Shown: piece after piece, positions 55,864 to 64,000 of the stretch
Numbering within the stretch: the first letter of the stretch is position 1
Layout: every line of letters starts with the position of its first letter
Assembly: GCA_033297075.1 (NCBI GenBank)
Contig: MU858108.1
Coordinates: 62,001-126,000 of the forward strand
Reading direction: 5' to 3'
DNA length: 64,000 nt
Source: Rhypophila decipiens
Taxonomy: Eukaryota > Ascomycota > Sordariomycetes > Sordariales > Naviculisporaceae
The notes under the pieces: generated by a model
Database searches by the model: none
Told to the model about the DNA's origin: nothing
What the model saw: the letters and a program-made list of their open reading frames with translations, nothing else
Program-made: the position numbers and the translations under genes

Positions 55864-58800
55864 GCTCTTGTTCCCTCAAGACCTGCTGTCCTGTCCCGTC
55901 CTGGGCTTCGCTGCCAGAGCGACATACCGAAGCACCAAGACCTCAACTTGGAATCAGCACACCAAAAGAGAAAAACACTGGATCGAGCATCCACAATTAT
56001 ATGAGTTCACGACGTCGCGATCTGAACATAAAGATCAAGAAACTCAGGTTATAGTTCACAACATTAGATCGAGCATCCGCAGCTGTATGATTTTACGACA
56101 TCGCGATCTGAACATCTGGATTAAGACATTCTGCCAACACTAGATCGAGCATCTACAGCTGTCCGGGTTCACGACACTCGATCTGAGCATGATACGGATC
56201 AAGACATTCTGGTCCCGATTTTTGACTATCAGAGCTCAAGGTCAAAACTTCAGACCACCACTTGATATGTTCATGCAGTATCCCAGCTTTACAGCCAACG
56301 CAATTGGACCAAAAGCAGAACACAGATGAGAATGGAATGGGAATTGCAGATTGGAACTTGGTGATGAGAGAATGGATATGAAAAGGGAAACCAAAAAAAA
56401 GCAAAAAAAAACAAAAAAAGACAAAAGACGGAGGCGAGAAATTGATTTGAGAGCAGAATAAGGATGAAGAACAGGAAAGAATCACGGATTGGCGATGGGA
56501 ATGAGATATGGGAATGAACTTGGCTTTTTGGAGTTTGGGAAATCAATTTGGGCAATGAGATATGATGTATAATGTATGATGTATGAGATATGAGATATGA
56601 GCTACGGGATATGGAAATGAGACTTGGGCAGAATGGACTTCATAGAGGATGAGAGAATGTCGGGGAGTATGATACTCAGGAGTGAGAGGGGAGAGACTTA
56701 GATTGGTTAGACTGGAAAGGGCATTTGGCATGGAATGGGTGTATGAATAGATAAAGGCGTCTTGGGAGTTGGTACTAGATGGATTATCATTAGACTACTT
56801 TGAGACTGGCTTGGGTTATAACCAGACGTCTGAGCTGGGAATGAAATGAGCATGGGCTACAATTGCTTGTTAAAAGATGTTGTGAATGTTGTCCGTATCA
56901 TTTGAGTCTCGTGACTCCATCCTTAGGCTCAGTTATACCTGAGAAATCTGGTTCAGGTCGCGGTAATGGAAAGCTTCAAGCTCTTTATATCCTCGTTTGG
57001 CTTATAAAGATGTGAATTGTGCGCTTTATGTGATTTGAATTGGCTGGCACTGAGATTTGTGGATCTATAATTCTATGGGCAAAGAAGTGAGAGCAGTTAC
57101 TGTAAGGCTGTAAGCTCGGTTTATGCGGGACAACGTCCAAGGCGGATGTGCCGCGGGTTAGGGTTATAGGTAGAAAAACTATCCTAGAAGTCAAATTAGG
57201 ATGTCCCAATAGTTATCCTCTTCTGAAAAGGTTGATTTATTAAAAGGAGAAGGATGTCTCCTGCCTGCGGTTCTTATAAGCAGGGCTTCCTACAGAGTGA
57301 GGCACTGGGACTTACCTAAGGTTCAAGTGCCTGAGGCAGAAATGCCGCAACAATCAGCTTCATGTTCACATGTTAAGAACAATCTGTTGTCTGGTACACG
57401 TGACCGGTTTGGGCTCTATGGTACAATTCTAAAGATGGAAACTGCCTGCTCATGATTGGTGCGCAACTGGTTGGATTATTTAGATTGAGTTAGTTCATGA
57501 TCAGGCTTGACTGGGAACCGAACCTCAGTGCCGGTGTTGAATCATCAATATTCAAGAGCTTGCTCGTGTACTTTTGTCGTTTGAAATCCAATTGTTTCTC
57601 TGTTTGCAGCAGGTCATAAAAGACGGGTTTCAAGATGCCTGATCCTGGAACCCTTCCTGGTTTTGCTCCTTGGTATTCTGATGAGATGTAGCGACATGGG
57701 CTGAATGCTCCTATCTGTCTCGGCAGCACAGGGTGTTGTAAACTCTGATATGGACTGCTCAGAATATGGGTTCAACCGTCCATCTCACTACGGATTGTAT
57801 GTTGTTCACTGCGCTTGGTACTATGTCACCTCTAACAACATGCTCTACCATGGTGATATATTGGTTCACTGAGAATCATTCGAGTGCAATTATGATGAAC
57901 AAGCGCAAGCGCTCCTCTTATCACCTAGATTGTGAGCTTGTGATTGGACCATGTTTGTCTCTTTTTGGTTCTGTTCTCGTAAGCTGTGTGAGGTAGCTTT
58001 CATGTCATCATCCATCAGCCTTGTATTTCCGGCTAGTACTACTGAACTCGGGTATTTATTTGGGTCCCTTGTTGGTCATCATCCTCCAGTCGTCATATCT
58101 GGATCTCGGACTGCGAATGAGCTATGCCCGCCCACAATCCGATCACATCCTGGGTGGCAGAGTGTCAGTTTCGGCAGTGCGATGTTCCATGTGCGTCATT
58201 GTCTCATTCGGCTCTTCCCATTTTGACCTTTTGTCTAACGCGATCTATATTTGCTCTACCATCTTGGTAACGTGAAGCAAAATGGTTCATGTCCCATGTC
58301 GGTATTCATAATTTGACAACCTGGGGTATGATGTATATCAATTACCGGCGTCATGAATCTGACGGGCAGGGTAGGCAGGGACCACGTGCGGCGACCAGAA
58401 AGTTCAAGTACCACGGAAAAAGAGTAAACAATGTATCTCTCAGTTCTGATGTACTTTCCTTTTCGGTCCGACTCAAGTTGGATATCTCTAATAGATCACC
58501 AGGCCAGAGTTTCTGGACTGGGCTGCATTCAACAGTCAGGACATAATTACTGCACTGCATGTGGCGAAAGCTCTACCTGCGCTTTGTACAACTGTCCAGC
58601 GTTGGCAGCAAGTATGACAGCGGTAAGTGGCAACGAGACTAGGTACCTTGACCGTGTCTGATCTTGACTCGGATACACATCTACCTATATATCATATAAA
58701 CGATGTCTACTACATTACTATGTGTCTGGTCTTCTTTGTGACGCTCCATCCGGACCCGATGGTCTGCATTGCTTGGCCATGTGCCCAAAGCTCTTAATAA

Positions 58801-59749
58801 AACAAGTGGCAAGGTTACTTGTCTCTGGTATCAGGATCGGTATATGCCGATCTTGACGCCCCTTGTGGGCCGGCAGATGCTTGTTCTTGTCTTGTCTCTT
58901 CTTGTCTGCAACCTGCGGTGCGCAGGCCCACTCATTCTTATTGCTGTCCTCGATGCGTGGCTATCAATAGAACCCAGACTGATCGGTTGGGCCTAAGAAC
59001 GGCCTTGGAATTCAACCCAAGCAACGGAAACGACAATGCCAAAAAGGCTTGAATCTATTTGCCGTTACGGATGTGGGGTTGGCAAAGCTTCTGGTTCATG
59101 TTCGAATAGAGCCTAATGCCACTTCATGTCCATATATCATAACAAGGTTAAATTAACCAGTCGGTTCTCATTGGCCGCTTGACCTGTCTGTATTAGTGAA
59201 CCGTTCGTCCCCATGGGGTAAAATCGGGGATTGGCGCGCATCAGGTCAATCATAGTCCAGAATCGGATAATGAATACTATAGCATCTCTATACGGCTCGC
59301 CCAGTCAACGGCCAGACCTCTACTACCTGGATGTTTAAAATTGAGTAGTCGGAGTCTTTTCTTCAAAGGTTGGAGTGTTATATGTGAATTTTGTGTCGTC
59401 CGGCATATCGATGCGGATGCTGGTTCCCACTTGTCTATGGTCCAGCCTGTCTAGATGCCCATGCTGCTGCCGGTGGTCCCGAGTGGACGACGGTATCCTG
59501 TCTACCACATGGCATGGCTCCGATGGAGGGTTGATGCCTCCATGAAGTGTTTGATTGAATGGATAGACGGGATGGCTAAAGAGGACCAGACCTGGCTTGA
59601 CTGATAAAAAGGACTGGTTGCCCTCCGGCTGTGGCCTCTGCGTTGTTGACTTTTTCCCTGTCTCGACTTGGGTTTGATTTTGTTTGTTTCCCTGCCATCA
59701 TTCTGCTAAGACCAGTGTGAACACAGCAAAGGAAAGAAGTCCAGCAAAC
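55864..59749. other. Long intergenic region, 3.9 kb
   Basis: Begins with a triple tandem repeat, then A-rich DNA with poly-A runs (56390-56425) and an ATGAGATATG-type simple repeat (about 56555-56610). The rest is moderately A/T-rich with only short frames. No gene, tRNA or transposon was recognised. The last 150 bases hold a TGATAAAAAGG element that may be the TATA box of the next gene. Confidence 0.5.
55981..56212. repeat. Three tandem copies of a 76-86 bp unit
   Basis: Units start with GATCGAGCATC at 55981, 56067 and 56143. Each then has (T/C)ACGAC followed by CGATCTGA(A/G)CAT and, at the end, GATCAAGA or TTAAGACATTCTG. It lies right behind the stop codon at 55863, so it may be in the 3' UTR. 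Confidence 0.82.
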
Positions 59750-60949
59750 ATGAAGTCATTCGGTCTCGCCGCCCTGGCGCTCGTGGCTCCTGTCCAGGCA
59801 GGTCTACGCTTCGGGTGCTCCACGCTGACCATCCAGCGCCTCGACCCCGTCGTCGAGCCCGGCAAGCTGCCCTCGTCCCATCTCCACCACATCGTCGGTG
59901 GAAATGCCTTCAACGCAACCATGGAGGGTGACGTCGGTTCCCGGGGTACCTGCACCACTTGCGAGATGTCCGAGGACTTTTCCAACTACTGGACCGCCGT
60001 GCTCTACTTTAAGCACTCCAACGGGTCTTATCACCGCGTCCCTGTTGTCAACAACGCTGCTCTGGCGGCCGGCACGACCGGTGGCATGACCATCTACTAT
60101 ACCCAGTTCGACTTCTCCAAGGACAATGTCAAGCAGAGGCCCATCAAGGCCTTCCCTCCTGGGTAAGGGCGTTGTTCAAGGTTTAAGTTGGGTTTTCGCT
60201 GACGATGGTGTGTCCTTAGCTTCCGCATGACTGTCGGCAAGCCAACTGCCTCCACCCTCGACGAGGCCAAGAAGCACGTCGGGCTCCGCTACAACTGCCT
60301 GACGACCCTCCTCAACCGCGGGGCTGAGATGCCCGACTTCCCGACCAAGAAGTGTGCTGCAGGCATCTTTGCGGTCCACCATTTCCCCGCGTGAGTATCT
60401 GACTGGTTCCTCACTCCTTCCTGGTGATAGATATTGATTTAGAATTCCCTCGTACAGATGCTGGGACGGCAAGAACCTCGACTCGCCTGACCACCAGTCG
60501 CACATGTACAACACCATCACCCGCGACGGCTTCACCGACGCACCGGCCTGCCCGGCCTCGCATCCCGTCCGCATGCCCCAGGTGACGTACGAGACCGTCT
60601 GGGACACCACCAAGTTCAACAGCCTGTGGACCGAGGGCAGCGGCAAGCAGCCCTTTGTCTGGTCCTTCGAGGGCAGCAGCGGGTACGGCACCCACGCCGA
60701 CTACATGTTTGGCTGGAAGGGCGATTCCCTGCAGCGCGCCATGGACCGCGACAACTGCTTCTACGATGGCTGCGGCACCATCACCAAGCAGGCCATGTCG
60801 GTCGCCAACAAGTGCACCGTTAAGGATATGGTCAAAGAGGATACCAACGGCTGTAAGTTGATGTCTTTCTCTCAGGACAGATTGATGAGGATGCTGACTT
60901 TGTTCTTTTTTTCTCTCTCGCAGGGGTTGCCAAGATGCCCGGAATGTAA
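59750..60949 (+). CDS. Secreted DUF1996 protein, copy 2
   Basis: Four exons: 59750-60162, 60220-60390, 60458-60852, 60924-60949; 334 aa. The last exon adds only WVAKMPGM. All four join in phase with standard borders. The signal peptide is MKSFGLAALALVAPVQA, followed by GLRFGCSTLTIQRLDPVVEPG. It is clearly a paralogue of the gene at 14538: about two thirds of aligned residues look identical by eye, including HHIVGGNAFN, SEDFSNYWTAV, CWDGKNLDSPDHQSHMYNT and GYGTHADY. Copy 2 has a longer stretch between the two halves (TASTLDEAKKHVGLRYNC) and intron positions that only partly coincide. Secreted; function unknown. Confidence 0.9.
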
Positions 60950-61676
60950 ATGCAAGCAGGAAAAGATCAGATTACCGCGCAAAGGTAATCACATTTACCA
61001 GCATTGTCGGGGGCGTTTGAAACTCGTGGTTGTGGTCTTGTTGTTTGCTTTCGTTCTTCTGCGGGTGCCAACTGACCATCGGGGTTGTGAGACTCTCTCA
61101 CCCGTTTGATTGATTGGTCGAGACTCGTTTGAATATTCCTATCGTTCTAGACTGCCAGTGTTAACAATCATCCCGAAATCATCTGTATCTATCCGTATTT
61201 GGCGTTCTGGATTGTGGTGATTGTGTAAAAGTGACAGACCGCTTGCGGCTTCCCCGCGATCCATGAGATGTCAGATGCTAGCTCCCAACCGGGCGGGGGT
61301 TGGCAGGTACGTGAACAAATCAGAAGTCAGATCCTAATCTCGAGATGCGCTAAAATGAGGACGGACCCACTGTAAACTAGATGTGTTTGACTTTGGATGA
61401 CGGAGTCATGACCCCACCAATCTTAGGGGCCAGAACCTGCCCTGAGACCCCCACATCATTGTAGACCGCCTAACGTCAAATCTAACCTCAAGCAGATCCT
61501 TTGCCTTTTGAACTGGGCTAGCTACGGAGTATTCTGCCCGGAAAAAAACATACATACCTAGGCCAGCTACCGCACTGCCATTGCTGTCGCCTGTCTACCA
61601 TAGTCGCCCATCTTTATTCTGTTGCCAAGTTGCTTTACCACGTCGACAGAATCCATCAAATCAATCAAGTCTCAAG
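60950..61676. other. Spacer and promoter region
   Basis: 727 bases between two plus-strand genes. No other feature was seen. Confidence 0.5.
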
Positions 61677-63842
61677 ATGAGCGGCGGCACCAGCATCCCG
61701 CCATCCGAAAACGGCCAGGTAGTCCTGGAACTTCGGAGAGACCTGACGAGAAAATACAAAATTCATAAGGCTAAAATTGAGACCTACTGGCGGTCCTTCA
61801 ACCAGGCTCAGCGGAGAAAATGCATCAAGGCTGGCGCTGCTGATGGAGTTGTCCTCCAGCATCCCAATGATCCCTCGTTGGGCAACGTCTGCAAGATGAC
61901 TCCCGAGTGGAACCTGCGAGAACTGACCGAGCCTGGCTCCGACTTCCTCCTGGACCTACTCGAGTTTCGAGCCACCAAGGACCTCTATGGTCAGTACAAC
62001 GAGCCCTTCAAGGGTCGCCCGTGCGATCACGATTTCATTCAGGAGATGATGGCAACGAGAAACCTCCGCCACCATAAAGATTTCAGAGGCGGTTTCACTC
62101 TTTTCTTGGATGAAAAGGACTATGGGAAGCATATCAGATTCACAGCTGGCCACTCCATCCGCGACGATCCTCAAATGCAGATGCTCCTCCGCACACGCGG
62201 CCTGGTACCGCAGGAGATGGGAGAGCTCATCTTGACGAGACAAATTTACTTGCTCCAGTCGCTAATCATTGTCATCGACGACATATTGGAGCAAGGCTCA
62301 CAGACCAGGGCTACCAAAGCGCCCAAAAGTCAAGACGACACTCCTCACTCTGCTCTGAGCACGATCACTCCTCCTTCAGCCTCCAAAAAGCTGAACCTTG
62401 ACGACATGATCTCAGTCTCCCACAACCAGCGGGACTCGGCCGACTTGTACCTGAATTCGCTCTCCACTGAGCCCGTCGTTCTGGCGCACGCCGTCAACTT
62501 CGCCTTCTTCAGTCGACCAGAGCTCGTCCCAGACGAGAAGGGGCGCAGCCTCCCAGTCCACACCGACAAGTACATCAGTGGCGCTTTCTTTGACGCCATG
62601 CACACTGCGGTTCAGACTGCTGCCATCTGGAACTACCTTGGCCGTCTTCTCGAATATCTCGGCACCTTGCCCAGAGACAAGGCCGCTCGGGCCCCTGTCC
62701 TTCAGGAGATCGCCAACGTCTGTAACCTAGAGTACAACCGAGCTCAGGCCCATTTCAAGCGACATATTCAGACGGCAAGCGGGCTCAAATTCTTCAAGCG
62801 CCTCTCCAACTCGTACGACAAGGCGGGCAACGCCCGTGTCGGCTTGAAGGGTGATCCGACCAAGCTGGCCAAAGGTGACCGCCAGATGCAGTTTATGTTG
62901 CGCCTGTGCCAAACCGAGACGACTGTCTCCAAAGCAGTCGAGTGGGTCAACAAGTTGGCCAGCCTCCATGAGAACAACCCGACAGTGCGAGAGGAGCTCG
63001 AAGAGAGGGAGTACGACGCCCTGGTGGACTTGTATGACATTGTCAGCTTTATTCAAGATGTGACCCCCGTCATATCCATGCCTTCCTTGTCGCGCAAGAG
63101 TGGACAACAGTTCATCACCAAGACCCAAGAGCTCGAGGCTGAGCTGAGCCAACTCAAGCAGGGCATTGACCTGCTTGACTTTGCGCTGCCTATTGACAAC
63201 CTGCTTGAGCCCGGCATGGCTGACGGCGCACTCAAGAAGTTGGATTACTATATCGTCGAGAAGACGGGTACGAAGCTGGGATTTTTGTACGAAGATACCA
63301 TCGAGCATTGCCTTGCCAGTGTCCAGCGGGAATGTCAGAAGGAGCTGGACAAGAGCAAGCCGCCAGCACAGGGTGGTGAGGCCGGATATATCCCATTTCC
63401 CGAGACCGACGACCGGCCTGAGGTCCGAGTGCAGCAGCGAAGACAGAAGGAAAAGACGCGCCCTACACAGGCTTCGTTCTTTGAGATTGCACCTACCAAG
63501 ACCAAACTGGTCACAGACGAGCTCGCCGCTCTGTCGCTTCAGACGTTCAAGGTCAGTGCAGCCACGGCTGGCGTGTTTTCGACTCTGTTTGACAAGTCGC
63601 AAGCCCGGGGGTCAGTGCCATGGACATCGTTTGAGTCTGCCCTGGCCGAGCTGAAATTCTCGGTCATTCCGAAATTTGGTTCGGTTTACACATTCTACCC
63701 TCCCGAGACTCTGGCGGTGAACAAGTCGTTCACTGTCCATCGCCCTCACAAGTCGCGGATCGAAGGGTATCTGCTTCCCATCTTTGCAAAGAGGCTGAAC
63801 CGGCTGTATGGATGGGGTGAGAAGACGTTTGTGGTTGCCTGA
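61677..63842 (+). CDS. Large fungal protein with possible HicA-like C-terminus
   Basis: 721 aa, intronless, from the ATG at 61677 (CAAGATGAG). The frame is open 32 codons further up but without an ATG. The protein is soluble and mostly helical. The N-terminal third contains LRRDLTRKYKIHKAKIETYW and long stretches with regular Leu and Ile. The middle has LGRLLEYLGTLP and VRELE-type coiled segments. Residues about 645-721 (PWTSFESALAELKFSV, GSVYTFYPP, HRPHKSRIEG, RLNRLYGW) resemble the C-terminal module of fungal proteins loosely called ipa protein, which I relate to the HicA/dsRBD-like fold: W-x-x-F, then G-x-x-x-x-F, then the His-Pro-His and RLxxxYGW features. Function unknown. The fold is an inference from spacing. 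Confidence 0.75.
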   Translation: MSGGTSIPPSENGQVVLELRRDLTRKYKIHKAKIETYWRSFNQAQRRKCIKAGAADGVVLQHPNDPSLGNVCKMTPEWNLRELTEPGSDFLLDLLEFRATKDLYGQYNEPFKGRPCDHDFIQEMMATRNLRHHKDFRGGFTLFLDEKDYGKHIRFTAGHSIRDDPQMQMLLRTRGLVPQEMGELILTRQIYLLQSLIIVIDDILEQGSQTRATKAPKSQDDTPHSALSTITPPSASKKLNLDDMISVSHNQRDSADLYLNSLSTEPVVLAHAVNFAFFSRPELVPDEKGRSLPVHTDKYISGAFFDAMHTAVQTAAIWNYLGRLLEYLGTLPRDKAARAPVLQEIANVCNLEYNRAQAHFKRHIQTASGLKFFKRLSNSYDKAGNARVGLKGDPTKLAKGDRQMQFMLRLCQTETTVSKAVEWVNKLASLHENNPTVREELEEREYDALVDLYDIVSFIQDVTPVISMPSLSRKSGQQFITKTQELEAELSQLKQGIDLLDFALPIDNLLEPGMADGALKKLDYYIVEKTGTKLGFLYEDTIEHCLASVQRECQKELDKSKPPAQGGEAGYIPFPETDDRPEVRVQQRRQKEKTRPTQASFFEIAPTKTKLVTDELAALSLQTFKVSAATAGVFSTLFDKSQARGSVPWTSFESALAELKFSVIPKFGSVYTFYPPETLAVNKSFTVHRPHKSRIEGYLLPIFAKRLNRLYGWGEKTFVVA

Positions 63843-64000
63843 GGGCCCAAGCAAAGTGATGTTGCAGTATGTACCGCCGATTTGAGCGTTTGTTGAAGTT
63901 TTTGCGTCCCAACATTTCTTGACGCTCACCGCTTTGACGATCTTTGGGAAAACAAGGCGTTCTGCGGGAGGCCCCACGGCATCATTGGGGATGACTCTCT
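63843..64000. other. 3' flank to the window edge
   Basis: 158 bases of 3' flank with no gene seen. Confidence 0.5.

Noticed and set aside
56153..56555. Minus-strand Phe/Leu-rich frames
   Set aside because: Produced by poly-A and A-rich simple sequence on the plus strand.
57711..57735. CTCGGCAGCACA, similar to the start of animal U6 snRNA
   Set aside because: The invariant central U6 sequence (ACAGAGA box) is absent downstream.

Overview
The window reads as nuclear DNA of a filamentous ascomycete, most likely a Sordariomycete. Genes are spaced on both strands with 0.3-4 kb gaps. They carry short introns of 55-110 bp with GTAAGT/GTGAGT-type donors and CTAAC-type branch points. The gene set includes classic fungal families such as a survivin-type Bir1, a DDB1 homologue, an essential myosin light chain, the Rieske subunit and DUF1996 proteins. 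The species cannot be named from the sequence alone. I see no intact transposon, virus, CRISPR array or biosynthetic cluster.

Layout, left to right. 0-9 kb: a NAF1-like snoRNP assembly factor (possibly entering from outside the window), a secreted DUF6055-like putative metallopeptidase on the minus strand, and a single-pass membrane protein with an SH3 domain. 9-20 kb: a possible F-box protein, an intron-bearing tRNA-Ile(UAU), a secreted DUF1996 protein, and the two-BIR chromosomal passenger protein Bir1 (four exons, minus). 20-29 kb: two identical intron-bearing tRNA-Ile(AAU) genes in opposite orientation, about 4.7 kb apart, around an AAAP amino-acid transporter. A 117-bp palindrome lies next to the second tRNA, followed by an M3 oligopeptidase. 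29-36 kb: the essential myosin light chain, a small methyltransferase that needs a GC-AG intron, a divergently transcribed CoA-binding protein, a tandemly duplicated 140-bp non-coding block, and a His/Gln-rich protein of unknown function. 37-49 kb: a secreted Ala-rich protein, a 4-kb gap with a possible Pol III unit, the mitochondrial Rieske protein and DDB1. 49-64 kb: a U2 snRNA gene, a large low-complexity nuclear-type protein with an AT-hook-like motif and a minisatellite in its leader, a 3.9-kb gap that starts with a triple tandem repeat, a second DUF1996 protein, and a conserved-looking protein with a possible HicA-like C-terminus.

Most genes serve core cell biology: snoRNP assembly (NAF1), splicing (U2), translation (three tRNA-Ile), mitosis and cytokinesis (Bir1, Cdc4/Mlc1), DNA repair and ubiquitination (DDB1), respiration (Rieske) and peptide turnover (M3 peptidase). 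There is no obvious operon-like functional grouping. The genomic points of most interest are structural: intron architecture in all three tRNA-Ile genes, a GC-AG intron behind a 14-nt first exon, local repeats in leaders and 3' flanks, and a palindrome beside a tRNA. No clearly new multi-gene system was found.
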